Shown: positions 48,581 to 57,721, counted from the stretch's first letter. The stretch is DNA of 64,000 bases from Lentiprolixibacter aurantiacus (GCF_026241225.1 NZ_JAPFQP010000003.1:62001-126000), one strand, 5' to 3'. A program made the numbers and translations. The notes: generated by a model from the letters alone, not told the origin.

Positions 48581-50056
48581 TTAATAGCTCCAACCTTCTC
48601 TGTAGGTCTTCTTAATATAGTTCTCAGCGGCTTGTTTGGCATTTAAAGTAGCGTATTTGGTATCAAAACGCGGATCACCATCTACTACTGTGAAGCTATC
48701 CGAGGTAACAACCCTGATCTCATCGGTATCGCTGATATTCGTGATCTTCATGTTTTCAGCATCCCACTCAAGCCTTCTGCGCAATCCTTGCAGACGAACC
48801 GCCAGGTTTCCTGCTACAACCGTTTCGTTTAACGGTCCGGCATATTCAAAGTTGGAACTGCATTCGACACGACTTTCTTTATTTTCCTTACAAGCACGTA
48901 CCCAGTCCATTTCATGTCCGCCATTCATGGCATCCGGAATCCTTCGCAACTCGTTAGTAACCGGCGGTGGATTATCTTCTCTTCCAATGATGTACGGGTT
49001 CATGGCATAGGTCCCACATATGAGCGTTCCCTTGGTGCCATAGAAAATCGCACCACCACCATTATCCCCCAGGTATGTTCCGGGCTTTACGCCTTCGGGT
49101 CGCTCTGGTGTAAGTCCACCGTCATACCAGGTAAACTCAACAGCCGGCATTTTTATCTTGCCTTTCTTTTTGCGCTTACCGAAGTAATAGGTAACTTTTT
49201 CTGAGATAGGTGCGCTTTCCGTATTCACCTGAGAAGAAGAGGCTTCAAAAGCATATGGGAAGCCCAGTTCAAGTGCTTTGTAAACAGGGTCCATGATATG
49301 GCAGGCCATATCACCCAGGGCTCCGGTACCGAAATCCCACCATGCTCTCCAGTTCCAAGGAGTATAGGAAGGGTGGTAAGGGCGCCATTCTGCCGGCCCT
49401 ATAAAAAGATCCCAGTCCAGGGTTGGAGGCAGGGACGGTGTTTCAGCCGGCCTTTCCAATCCTTGTGGCCAAATAGGACGATTAGTCCAGGCATCAACCT
49501 TGGTCACCTCACCAATTTCGCCATTCCAGATCCACTCACATACCTTTCTCATGTCATCGCTGGAGTTCCCCTGGTTACCCATTTGAGTTGCCACGCCAGT
49601 TTCTTTGGCGATCTCCCTTAGTTTACGGGATTCGTAAACCGAATGGGTCAGTGGCTTCTGCACATACACATGCTTGCCTGCCCTCATAGAGTCTGCCGCA
49701 GTAACATAATGCGTATGGTCCGGAGTTGATATCATGATGGCGTCAATATCCTTATCCATCTCATCCAGCATCTTGCGGTAATCCTTGTATAGTTTTGCAT
49801 TGGGATAATCATCGAAACAACGCTTGGCGTAAGTCCAATCCACATCGGCCAGAGCAACTATGTTCTGGGTGTTCATATTTCTCAGATTTCGCCTGCCCAT
49901 TCCCCCAACTCCAATACCGGCAATGTTGAGCTTATCGCTTGGAGCGGTATAGCCAAATCCGGAAACTACATTACTGGGTAAAATGGTAAAGGCTGCCACC
50001 GCGGCACCCGACTTCTTTATAAAGTCCCTTCGTTCATTTCTAGTTTTCTTATGCAT
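48581..50056 (-). CDS. Exported Gfo/Idh/MocA-family sugar oxidoreductase
   Basis: A 491-residue NAD(P)-dependent oxidoreductase. The N-terminus MHKKTRNERRDFIKKSGAAV is a twin-arginine signal, so it is exported folded with its cofactor bound. The Rossmann part (LNIAGIGVGGMGRRNLRNM) and VYVQKPLTHSVYESRKL with the catalytic Lys-Pro pair mark the family; the C-terminal domain carries GDMACHIMDPVYKAL. Close relatives oxidise C3 of glycosides. It is co-transcribed with the DUF1080 gene and lies 165 bases downstream of xylA. Confidence 0.88.
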   Translation of the reverse strand: MHKKTRNERRDFIKKSGAAVAAFTILPSNVVSGFGYTAPSDKLNIAGIGVGGMGRRNLRNMNTQNIVALADVDWTYAKRCFDDYPNAKLYKDYRKMLDEMDKDIDAIMISTPDHTHYVTAADSMRAGKHVYVQKPLTHSVYESRKLREIAKETGVATQMGNQGNSSDDMRKVCEWIWNGEIGEVTKVDAWTNRPIWPQGLERPAETPSLPPTLDWDLFIGPAEWRPYHPSYTPWNWRAWWDFGTGALGDMACHIMDPVYKALELGFPYAFEASSSQVNTESAPISEKVTYYFGKRKKKGKIKMPAVEFTWYDGGLTPERPEGVKPGTYLGDNGGGAIFYGTKGTLICGTYAMNPYIIGREDNPPPVTNELRRIPDAMNGGHEMDWVRACKENKESRVECSSNFEYAGPLNETVVAGNLAVRLQGLRRRLEWDAENMKITNISDTDEIRVVTSDSFTVVDGDPRFDTKYATLNAKQAAENYIKKTYREGWSY

Positions 50057-50097
50057 ACTATTAATGTTGGTTTTTGGTTAAAAAATTTAGAATAACC

Positions 50098-50121
50098 CAA
50101 AAATATGGAACCTTGGGTTCA
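50098..50121 (-). promoter_or_regulatory. Promoter (TATTTTTG) and inverted repeat upstream of the Gfo/Idh gene
   Basis: On the minus strand TATTTTTG (50105-50098) fits the TAnnTTTG -7 element about 42 bases before the ATG. Just upstream, GAACC-TTG-GGTTC (50109-50121) is a perfect 5-3-5 inverted repeat placed where an activator or repressor could act. It separates this unit from the xylose operon. Confidence 0.45.
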
Positions 50122-50221
50122 TTTTTATATTTTTTGAAGGTATTTTTTAGGAAAAATGTGAAAAAAAGGCTTAAAATACATCCTGAAAAACTTGTTTGGA
50201 TATATTCTTAAGTTCCAAGGG

Positions 50222-51529
50222 CTATATGTACTGATTAATAATGTTTTCAAACAATTCCTGCTTCCCGCTTGTAAGTGATAACTCTCCAGTTTCCTTAGCT
50301 ATTTCGTAAAGCGCCTTCAAATCCAGTCTCCCTTCTTCAAATTCCTTTCCTTTACCAGAATCAAAAGAAGAATACCTATCCCTTCTCAAGTTTTTATAGG
50401 GTGAAGAAGAAATTATTCTGTCCGCCGTAATTAAGGCACGAGCAAAGGTATCCGCACCGCCGATATGAGCTAAGAATATGTCTTCCGGATCTGTTGAATT
50501 TCTTCTGAGCTTTGCATCAAAGTTAACGCCACCGCCCTGCAATCCTCCGGCTTTAAGGAAGACCAGCATAGCTTCTGTTGTTTCCTGGATGTTATTCGGA
50601 AATTGATCTGTATCCCATCCATTCTGGTAATCTCCCCGATTCGCATCAATACTTCCAAGCATGCCGTGGCTTGCCGAAACCTCTAATTCATGCTGAAAAG
50701 TGTGTTGTGCCAGCGTGGCATGGTTCACCTCAATATTCAACTTGAAATCTGCATCCAGGCCGTATTCTTTTAAGAATCCTATTGCGGTTGCAGCATCAAA
50801 ATCGTACTGGTGTTTCATCGGTTCCATTGGTTTGGGCTCGATAAAGAATGTGCCTTTAAAACCCTGAGCCCTGGCATAGTCTCTCGCCATGGACAAAAGC
50901 TGCGCCATATGGTCTAATTCGCGCTTCATATCCGTGTTTAGCAAAGACATATAACCTTCACGCCCTCCCCAGAACACATAGTTTTCACCCCCTAGGGCAA
51001 TGGTTGCATCCAGGGCTAATTTTATTTGCGCCCCTGCCCTGGCAACTACATTGAATTCAGGGTTGGTGGCTGCGCCATTCATATACCGGGGATTGGAAAA
51101 GCAATTGGCGGTTCCCCATAATAACTTCTTTTTATGGGCCCCTTGTTTTTCTTTGACATAATCCACAATTGTGGCAAGCCTTTTTTCGGACTCCGCGAAT
51201 GTAGGTGCCTCCTGCACTAAATCGTAATCGTGGAAACAGTAGTAATCAAATCCTATCTTGGAAAGAAACTCAAAAGCCGCATCGGCTTTGTCTTTTGCAG
51301 CCTGGATAGGATCTGAGGACTGGTCCCATCTGTACTTTTGAGTCCCTGGCCCAAAGGGATCAGACCCCTGACCGCAGAAGGTATGCCAGTAAGCCACAGC
51401 AAACTTGAAGTGGTCCCTCAGGGTTTTGCCCGCCACTACCCGTTCCGGGTCATAATATTTAAATGCCAAAGGATTATCGGATTCTTTTCCTTCGAATTGA
51501 ATTTGATCAATATCCTTAAAATATTCCAT
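50222..51529 (-). CDS. xylA: Xylose isomerase
   Basis: A 435-residue group II xylose isomerase that converts D-xylose to D-xylulose. Catalytic-site sequences are all present: CFHDYDL (His100, Asp103), [31 protein letters not shown] with the metal Glu and Lys, [13 protein letters not shown], and [20 protein letters not shown]. Full length for the family. It starts 9 bases after xylB on the same strand and is the last gene of the GH3-xylB-xylA operon. Confidence 0.97.
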   Translation of the reverse strand: MEYFKDIDQIQFEGKESDNPLAFKYYDPERVVAGKTLRDHFKFAVAYWHTFCGQGSDPFGPGTQKYRWDQSSDPIQAAKDKADAAFEFLSKIGFDYYCFHDYDLVQEAPTFAESEKRLATIVDYVKEKQGAHKKKLLWGTANCFSNPRYMNGAATNPEFNVVARAGAQIKLALDATIALGGENYVFWGGREGYMSLLNTDMKRELDHMAQLLSMARDYARAQGFKGTFFIEPKPMEPMKHQYDFDAATAIGFLKEYGLDADFKLNIEVNHATLAQHTFQHELEVSASHGMLGSIDANRGDYQNGWDTDQFPNNIQETTEAMLVFLKAGGLQGGGVNFDAKLRRNSTDPEDIFLAHIGGADTFARALITADRIISSSPYKNLRRDRYSSFDSGKGKEFEEGRLDLKALYEIAKETGELSLTSGKQELFENIINQYI

Positions 51530-51538
51530 ATCAGAATC

Positions 51539-53059
51539 TTATTTATTATTGAGAATCATTGCTAACGCTTCCTCCCAGCGCTTGTAAGCATTGAGGTAGG
51601 GTTTTCTTTCTTTAACAGGATCATAGGACTTAACATAATCGTTCTGCATTACTAACTCCTCCATTTTTTCAAAATCCCTTTCCTTTATAAAGCCAGCCCT
51701 GGCTGCGCCTATGGAGCCCGTAGTATTATAAATTTTAATCTTATAATCTATGAGCGTGGCTATAGTGCTGGAGAATATTTCCGATCTGAACAGATTGTCG
51801 TTTCCGGCCCGAATCACTTCAATTGGGGTATTGTCATTTTTTAATATTTCCATACCGTATACAAATGAAAAAGCAATTCCCTCCAATGCAGCTCGGCATA
51901 AATGCGAGCGGGTATGCCGATTAAGGTCCAAATTAAGGAAATGGGCATTTACATCCCGGTTATCTAACATGCGTTCTGAACCGTTTCCAAATGGGATGAT
52001 TATAAGACCGTCCGAGCCTATGGAAACCTGGGAAGCCAGCTCATTCATCTCCCCATAAGACCGCACTCCCAAATTGCTCTTTAACCAGCGGTACATAATT
52101 CCACAACCATTGATGCACAGCAACTTTCCAATATTGGTGTGCTGTCGGGAATAATTCACATGTACAAAGCTGTTTATACGTGATATTTCTTTTGACTCAG
52201 GAAGATCTGTGACAGCATAGATAACACCAGATGTTCCTCCTGAAACAGCTACCTCTCCTGGCTTTAGAATATTTAATGACAATGCATTGTTTGGCTGATC
52301 ACCGGCTCTGTAAACCACTGGGATGCCTTTTGGAAGTCCGGTTTCCTGAGATGCCTGCTTATGCGTTTTTCCCTGATTTGTGAAATTTTCCACTATATCA
52401 GGGATTAAGGATTTATCCAATTCCAAATAGTCAAATAACCAGTCAGCAACCTTGTTTTTCCTGAAATCCCATAGGATGGCCTCGGATAAACCATTTATTG
52501 TTGTGTTAATTTTACCTGTTAGCTTAAAGGCTATATAATCTCCAGGAAGCATAAACTTATAGGTACGTTTATAGATATCAGGCTCATTTTCCATGACCCA
52601 TTTCAACTTCGAAACCGTAAAATTACCTGGAGAATTAAGCAGATGTGTTCTACATTGCTCTTCACCGATTTCATAAAAAGCCTGCTCACCGATTTCAACT
52701 GCCCTGCTATCACACCAGATAATTGATTTTCTCAGGGGAGTTCCCTCCCTGTCTACAATTACAAGGCCATGCATTTGATAGGCAATTCCGATTCCTGTAA
52801 TTTGATCTGCATTAATCCCGGATTCCTGTATTACCCTTCGGGTAGCCAGACACAGATTTGTCCACCATTCCTCAGGTCCCTGCTCTGCCCATCCCGCTTC
52901 AGGAGATGAAATATCCATTTCATTTTCGGGCTCATGAATGGTTATGATGCTCTCACCGGATTCTGCGTGCACTAATGAGACCTTAACAGAAGAACTGCCT
53001 ATATCATAGCCAATATAATAATTGCTTAACGCTGGTGATATGTCCTCATGCAAGGCCAA
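51539..53059 (-). CDS. xylB: Xylulokinase
   Basis: A 506-residue FGGY-family kinase that phosphorylates D-xylulose for the pentose phosphate pathway. YYIGYDIGSSSVKVSLV is the N-terminal phosphate loop, IGIAYQMHGLVIVD the sugar-binding region, and VAVSGGTSGVIYAVT the second phosphate loop; CRAALEGIAFSFVYGMEIL is the FGGY C-terminal signature. It lies 3 bases after the GH3 gene and 9 before xylA. No xylose transporter or XylR-type regulator adjoins the operon. Confidence 0.95.
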   Translation of the reverse strand: MALHEDISPALSNYYIGYDIGSSSVKVSLVHAESGESIITIHEPENEMDISSPEAGWAEQGPEEWWTNLCLATRRVIQESGINADQITGIGIAYQMHGLVIVDREGTPLRKSIIWCDSRAVEIGEQAFYEIGEEQCRTHLLNSPGNFTVSKLKWVMENEPDIYKRTYKFMLPGDYIAFKLTGKINTTINGLSEAILWDFRKNKVADWLFDYLELDKSLIPDIVENFTNQGKTHKQASQETGLPKGIPVVYRAGDQPNNALSLNILKPGEVAVSGGTSGVIYAVTDLPESKEISRINSFVHVNYSRQHTNIGKLLCINGCGIMYRWLKSNLGVRSYGEMNELASQVSIGSDGLIIIPFGNGSERMLDNRDVNAHFLNLDLNRHTRSHLCRAALEGIAFSFVYGMEILKNDNTPIEVIRAGNDNLFRSEIFSSTIATLIDYKIKIYNTTGSIGAARAGFIKERDFEKMEELVMQNDYVKSYDPVKERKPYLNAYKRWEEALAMILNNK

Positions 53060-53062
53060 ACT

Positions 53063-55243
53063 TTATTTAAGGGTTAAGGTTGTTTTTACCGGAGCGGAGG
53101 CACCAAGGGTTAAAGCTCTTTGGGTAGGCAGGCTGCCGGAGATCGTCAGGGTAAAATCACCTTTTTCAAGTATAGGTTCGCCTTCTTCATTGATTAGTTC
53201 AAGCATTTCCGGAATAATTTTGAAAACTATTTCCCTGCCTTCACCGGGTTTCAGCGATAAAGACCGAATCCCCTTCAAAGAAAACAGGGGTGCACTAACA
53301 CTGCTTTTGTTATCGGTAACATATAATTGCACGATTTCCCTGCCTTCATATTGGCCAACATTTTTAACCGTACACCTAATCTCCACCTCCTGGCCTTTTT
53401 TGATTATTGAGGATGACAGGCTAATATCACGGTAAGCAAAAGAAGTGTAACTCAATCCATATCCGAATGGATACATGGGTTCTGCGGTCATATAGCGATA
53501 GGTCCTGCCTTTCAAATTATAATCCTCATATGGAGGTAACTGATCAAGTGATTTTGGAAAAGTGATGGGTAATCGTCCTGACGGGGATACTTTTCCAAAC
53601 AAAACATCAGAAAGGGCATGACCTCCTTCTTCACCGGGATACCAGGTCATTAGTACGGCGTCTGCCAGTTCGTGGACTTCAGTAAGATTCATGGGGCAGC
53701 CGCCGGTGATCACAGCTATTACAGGTTTGCCGTGATCCCCTCTGATTTTCCTCAGGTATTCCAACTGGTTTTCAGGAATGTTATAGTCTATACGATCACC
53801 AAAATAAGGGGATGAAATAGATTCTCCTTCTTCACCTTCGATGTGGCGGGTCAGCCCCATGGCTACGATGGTAACATCTGCCTCGGCCGCTTCTCCGGTT
53901 GACCAGTCGACCGGATTGATATTCTTTCTATCCAAAGTTGTTCCCGGGCTGTACTGCACCTGGCTGCTACCAGAAACCCCGGCGGTGATTCCTTCCAGGA
54001 AGGTGACCATGTTCGGGTTTACGCCAAAATAATTCCCCAGAAGTGCGTCAATAGAAGCTGCATTGGGGCCCACAACATAGAACCTTTTGAGATTATCTTT
54101 TAAAGGAAGTACGCCGTTGTTTTTAAGCATGACAATGGACCTGCTTGCGGCCTCATTAGCCAGCTCCCGGTGTTCCTTGCTATCCACTACCTCATAGGGA
54201 ATGGTGTTGTATGGATTTTTCTCCCCGGGATCGAACATACCCAGTTTAAATCTTGTTTTAAGCAGTGGCCTAAGCCTTTCATCTATAAGTGATTCATTTG
54301 TCAACCCTATCTTAACAGCTTCTGCCAGGGCCTTATAAGTAACTCCACAGTTGAGATTAACACCGTTTTCCAGGGCTAATACAGCAGCTTCTATTGAATT
54401 TGATACGGTGCCATGACCAATATCTGAAAAGAAATCGGTAAGGGCCCAGCAATCGCTAACCACGTGACCTTTAAATCCCCATTTGTCAAACAAAATTTCC
54501 GAGAGCAGATAATTACTGGCACAACAGGGTTCATCATTGGTGCGGTTATAGGCGCACATAACGGATTCCACACCTGCATTCACCAGGGATTCAAATGCAG
54601 GGAGATAGGTCTCATACAAATCTTTTTGGCTTACCACGGCATTAAACTCATGCCTTAACTTTTCAGGCCCGCTATGCACCGCATAATGCTTTGCGCATGC
54701 GGCCGTTTTGAGGTACCGGGGATGATCCCCCTGTAATCCCCTCACAAATGAAACGCCGAGCAAACTGGTCAGATAGGGATCTTCCCCATAGGTTTCCTGG
54801 CCTCTTCCCCAACGGGGGTCCCTGAATATATTTAAATTGGGAGTCCAGAAAGTGAGGCCTGTATACCTGTTGTAATTCTCTGCCTCCTGAGCAGCATTAT
54901 ACATGGCCCGGGCTTCATCAGAAATGGCCGAAGCTACCCGATAAACCAAATCTTTGTCGAATGTAGCGGCCAGTCCTATCGCCTGGGGAAATACGGTTGC
55001 CTTTCCGGATCGGCCAACCCCATGCAGGGCTTCGTTCCAATAATCATAGGGAGGGATGTCCAGTCGGGGAATGCCTGAAGTATTCATCAGCATCTGGTCA
55101 ACTTTTTCCTCAAGCGTGAGCCGACTGATCAAATCATCAACCCGGGTGTCCAAATCTACTTCCGGGTCGAGATATTTGGGTTGTGCCTGTAAGGAAGAGC
55201 ACCCAATAACGGTTAAAATCAACATTATCAATTGGTTGTTCAT
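53063..55243 (-). CDS. GH3 beta-xylosidase/beta-glucosidase, lipoprotein
   Basis: A 726-residue GH3 enzyme with the usual three domains. LIMLILTVIGC gives a lipobox Cys15. The TIM barrel holds KTAACAKHYAVHSGPE and the nucleophile Asp264 in HVVSDCWALTD. The alpha/beta sandwich (~390-580) and the C-terminal fibronectin-III-like domain (~640-720, GREIVQLYVTD) complete it. Because it heads the xylB-xylA operon, beta-xylosidase is the most likely activity: it would release xylose from xylo-oligosaccharides at the periplasm or cell surface. Substrate assignment is from context. Confidence 0.9.
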   Translation of the reverse strand: MNNQLIMLILTVIGCSSLQAQPKYLDPEVDLDTRVDDLISRLTLEEKVDQMLMNTSGIPRLDIPPYDYWNEALHGVGRSGKATVFPQAIGLAATFDKDLVYRVASAISDEARAMYNAAQEAENYNRYTGLTFWTPNLNIFRDPRWGRGQETYGEDPYLTSLLGVSFVRGLQGDHPRYLKTAACAKHYAVHSGPEKLRHEFNAVVSQKDLYETYLPAFESLVNAGVESVMCAYNRTNDEPCCASNYLLSEILFDKWGFKGHVVSDCWALTDFFSDIGHGTVSNSIEAAVLALENGVNLNCGVTYKALAEAVKIGLTNESLIDERLRPLLKTRFKLGMFDPGEKNPYNTIPYEVVDSKEHRELANEAASRSIVMLKNNGVLPLKDNLKRFYVVGPNAASIDALLGNYFGVNPNMVTFLEGITAGVSGSSQVQYSPGTTLDRKNINPVDWSTGEAAEADVTIVAMGLTRHIEGEEGESISSPYFGDRIDYNIPENQLEYLRKIRGDHGKPVIAVITGGCPMNLTEVHELADAVLMTWYPGEEGGHALSDVLFGKVSPSGRLPITFPKSLDQLPPYEDYNLKGRTYRYMTAEPMYPFGYGLSYTSFAYRDISLSSSIIKKGQEVEIRCTVKNVGQYEGREIVQLYVTDNKSSVSAPLFSLKGIRSLSLKPGEGREIVFKIIPEMLELINEEGEPILEKGDFTLTISGSLPTQRALTLGASAPVKTTLTLK

Positions 55244-55533
55244 TACCTACTATTTTGATTATTTACAGCTCATGCTCTGCCATTGCGGGAGGCCAGTTAA
55301 GGTAAGGTCTCGGTAAAGCATAATAAGGTTCTCTAAGATAACAAAATAGAGCAAGCCTTCGGAACCAATTACTCTGAAATACACCCATTTAAAACCCTTA
55401 ATGGAATGTGATTTTCAATCGTCTTTGATATCCTCACTTGCGAACCAGGTGGGTTATATGCTTCTGTTGTATTTGGGTTTTTCCCCCTTAAAGGCCCAGT
55501 TTTGTGCCTAAGTGCGGCACAGGATTATCCACA

Positions 55534-55599
55534 TGATCCTTTGCAATCCCGCCTGAAAATACATACCCTGCAATGCCTGACGGCTTTGCAGTATTTTAT
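55534..55599. repeat. 66-bp direct repeat, copy 1
   Basis: Starts TGATCCTTTGCAATCCCGCC and is identical over 66 bases to copy 2, 104 bases away; weaker similarity continues ~20 bases upstream. Inside it CTGCAA-T-GCC-TGAC-GGC-T-TTGCAG folds into a hairpin with one T-T mismatch, followed by TATTTTAT. Confidence 0.85.
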
Positions 55600-55637
55600 A
55601 TCCTCTCGAAATACTAATGAATCAAGGATTACTTACG

Positions 55638-55703
55638 TGATCCTTTGCAATCCCGCCTGAAAATACATACCCTGCAATGCCTGACGGCTTTGCAGTATTT
55701 TAT
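55638..55703. repeat. 66-bp direct repeat, copy 2
   Basis: Identical to copy 1, including the hairpin. The T-rich end suggests a terminator-like or REP-like unit on the plus strand. No coding potential seen. Confidence 0.85.
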
Positions 55704-55744
55704 TCCCCTTCGAAAGGTTAAAGCAAGCTTTGCCTTTCTCCGGG

Positions 55745-55779
55745 AAAAAAAATACCCCGCAACCTTCGTTGCGGGGTAT
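55745..55779 (-). terminator. Intrinsic terminator after tRNA-Arg
   Basis: ATACCCCGCAAC-CTTC-GTTGCGGGGTAT is a perfect 12-bp stem. Read on the minus strand it is followed by eight Ts, 11 bases after the tRNA 3' end. Confidence 0.9.
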
Positions 55780-55789
55780 GTGCTTTAAG

Positions 55790-55863
55790 TGATCGCGACA
55801 GGATTCGAACCTGTGACCGTCTGCTTAGAAGGCAGATGCTCTATCCAGCTGAGCTACGCGACC
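55790..55863 (-). tRNA. tRNA-Arg (anticodon TCT)
   Basis: On the minus strand the cloverleaf starts GGTCGCGTAGCTCAGCTGG. The acceptor stem pairs GGTCGCG with CGCGATC (one G-T), the anticodon arm is TCTGC-CTTCTAA-GCAGA with anticodon TCT (reads AGA), and the T loop is GGTTCGAATCC. The discriminator base is A, and CCA is not encoded. Confidence 0.95.
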
Positions 55864-56007
55864 TTGTGTTGCGTTGCGAAGCTGCCTGTCCTTCGGAGTG
55901 AAACGAAGAAGGAAGCCCCGCGACCTTGTAAACTTTCTTTCGGCGGGGCAAATATACAGATGTTGCTTATAGTTCGGAAATAATGCTGTCAGAATTTAAC
56001 TAAATCA

Positions 56008-56033
56008 AAAGCCCTGTTCAAAAACAGGGCTTA
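56008..56033 (-). terminator. Intrinsic terminator of the TIR/caspase gene cluster
   Basis: AAGCCCTGTT-CAAA-AACAGGGCTT is a perfect 10-bp stem. On the minus strand it lies about 30 bases past the stop of the last gene of the cluster and is followed by TTGATTT, marking the end of the operon. Confidence 0.8.
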
Positions 56034-56061
56034 TAGATAGTATAATAAAAATACGACAAAG

Positions 56062-56694
56062 CTATTGGGCATATTCAATTAGAGCCCAGACAGACTCACT
56101 TCCCGAGGCCTCGCATCTATTCTTTATCCGGACGGTCTTCCCATTAACCAATACTCCTGTTTTGGTAGGGTTTGAAGACCCGCAATCATCTATGCCTATA
56201 GCTCCATTTCGCACGTTAATATCCGTATTGAATTTTACGAAATCACCGTCCAATGCAAGGTCTACCTTCTCGAACAACTTGTTTCCGTTGGTTTCTATCA
56301 ATTGCACGTATCCGCTCTTGTTAAGGAGATTATTTACCGCACGAATCAAATCTTCACCATGGATAGAATCATTGGGGTTCTGTGCTTTATAAGAGGAATA
56401 TCCTTTTAGAGTATTTATAGTTTTGGCCCCTTGCCAAAGATCACCCACACTTACCCGAACCATGGAATCCAGTTTCCGCTGTAACTCCTTTTCACTTTCA
56501 ACTAACTGCTCATTGGCATCATTCAATAGTATTTTGGCATCATTCGCTTCTTCCGCTTTTGCTGAAGCATAAAAACCAAGTCCTATCGAAGCCAGTACAA
56601 ATATGGCAACCAGTACCCAAAGGGTATTATTGATTCTTCGACTCTTCCTGGTAATCCTTTCAATTTCTTCAATTCTTTCTTTGATTTTACTCAT
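56062..56694 (-). CDS. Small membrane-anchored protein of unknown function, last gene of TIR/caspase cluster
   Basis: A 210-residue protein. A charged N-terminal helix (1-20) leads to one membrane helix (~24-43, TLWVLVAIFVLASIGLGFYA) and a coiled-coil-like stretch (~45-82). The C-terminal ~125 residues are soluble, with a glycine-rich strand region (NGAIGIDDCGSSNPTKTGVLV) that looks like a small beta domain. No family recognised. It starts 12 bases after the TIR gene and is followed by a terminator, so it belongs to that unit. By topology it may be a membrane partner or sensor for the TIR protein. Confidence 0.72.
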   Translation of the reverse strand: MSKIKERIEEIERITRKSRRINNTLWVLVAIFVLASIGLGFYASAKAEEANDAKILLNDANEQLVESEKELQRKLDSMVRVSVGDLWQGAKTINTLKGYSSYKAQNPNDSIHGEDLIRAVNNLLNKSGYVQLIETNGNKLFEKVDLALDGDFVKFNTDINVRNGAIGIDDCGSSNPTKTGVLVNGKTVRIKNRCEASGSESVWALIEYAQ

Positions 56695-56706
56695 AACTGT
56701 TGTTGG

Positions 56707-57609
56707 TTAAGCGTCTATATAAATTTGGAACTCATCTTCCAGGGCAAAAATGTCATTTTTAGTGAAGCTGATCTGACCTCTTTCCATTCTGTTCAGTCTC
56801 CGTTCAAATGTTTGTACGCCCCGAAGTCTTTCTTTGTTTACTTTTTCCGAATTCAGGTTTAATCCACTGAAGGTGGTTGGCAATCCGCCACCGACAAATC
56901 CACCAGCCCATTGGATCTTATCCTGCATCCCTTCTATGGCTTCAACAAATTCCGGGATGAAAATGGCCACGGCTACCAGGACCGCGCCTATGGAAACCCC
57001 TAAAATTTTATTGAATCTGGAATTCTTTATCTGTTGCTTGAGTTTGAACTTGTAAAATTCAAAATCATCCTTGAGATCAGCCAGCAATGCAGCTTCCTCC
57101 GAACTGCTCTGCTTATCCTCTTTAACTTCTTCAGCAACTTCAATGCTTTGTTTTGATGCTGGCTCCGCAGGAGTGGTCTCCAACTCCGGAGTCTCCTGTT
57201 TAACTTCCACGGGGGCTACCCCTGCTGCATCTAGAAGGGCGGCGATTGCCGCATTTTTATCACTTTGGAAATCGACCATTGGAATGCTTCTCCAGCGTAA
57301 TTTCTTGGATAAATCACAAGGGCCTGCTTTTACAACGAACAGGCTTTTTCCATTATCCTTGGCAAGACCTTTCTGATCTTTTACCCAATCATCGGAAAGT
57401 GCATTTTTGGAAGCCACGATGGCTACCAAACCAGAAGACAAAATCGCTTTTTCAACGAGTTCAACTTCATCTTGATCAGGATCGATGTTTTTGAGATTTA
57501 AGCTTTCTATCCAAACTTCTGCGCCAGCCTTTTTAAGCATCTGTGCAATTTCCAACGCAACATTCAAATCCTTATCGGAATGAACGATAAATATAGAACC
57601 GGAAGACAT
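56707..57609 (-). CDS. TIR-like domain protein with membrane anchor; catalytic Glu replaced by Gln
   Basis: A 300-residue protein. Residues 4-125 form a TIR fold: SIFIVHSDKDLNVALEIAQ (strand A and box 1), GAEVWIESLNL (BB-loop area) and ALSDDWVKDQ. In NADase TIR domains the residue four after this Trp is the catalytic Glu; here it is Gln79, with Asp78 beside it, so NAD cleavage is doubtful. An acidic linker (~135-175) and coiled segment lead to a membrane helix (~201-219, KILGVSIGAVLVAVAIFIP) and perhaps a second (~233-247), then a basic C-terminal helix region. It lies 112 bases after the caspase-like gene and 12 before the small membrane protein. Confidence 0.78.
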   Translation of the reverse strand: MSSGSIFIVHSDKDLNVALEIAQMLKKAGAEVWIESLNLKNIDPDQDEVELVEKAILSSGLVAIVASKNALSDDWVKDQKGLAKDNGKSLFVVKAGPCDLSKKLRWRSIPMVDFQSDKNAAIAALLDAAGVAPVEVKQETPELETTPAEPASKQSIEVAEEVKEDKQSSSEEAALLADLKDDFEFYKFKLKQQIKNSRFNKILGVSIGAVLVAVAIFIPEFVEAIEGMQDKIQWAGGFVGGGLPTTFSGLNLNSEKVNKERLRGVQTFERRLNRMERGQISFTKNDIFALEDEFQIYIDA

Positions 57610-57617
57610 TGGTTAAT

Positions 57618-57629
57618 TGTTTTTGGTTG
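57618..57629 (-). promoter_or_regulatory. CAACCAAAAACA leader element before the TIR gene
   Basis: On the minus strand CAACCAAAAACA lies 8 bases ahead of the ATG. The same 12-mer precedes the caspase-like gene. It is A-rich and unstructured, and may serve as a translation enhancer in place of a Shine-Dalgarno site. Confidence 0.35.
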
Positions 57630-57721
57630 TTAGTACGTGAAAATGTACAAAATTTTCTTTATTAATGCCCATCTGCCCTCTGATTTTGATTTCGGCAGAC
57701 AAGTTTTCTTTTTCCAGAGAA

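Larger units (their letters stand above)
55244..55789. other. 546-base intergenic region without a recognisable gene
   Basis: No ORF with coding character on either strand. It holds the upstream region of the GH3-xylB-xylA operon, two 66-bp direct repeats and the tRNA terminator. No exact TAnnTTTG was seen for the GH3 operon. Confidence 0.6.

Noticed and set aside
55534..55703. Direct repeats as CRISPR or insertion sequence ends
   Set aside because: Only two copies, direct orientation, no transposase and no spacer pattern.
55919..55928. GCGACCTTGT copy near the tRNA as an attachment site
   Set aside because: Ten bases at the tRNA 5' side, not the 3' end where integrases act; no integrase seen.
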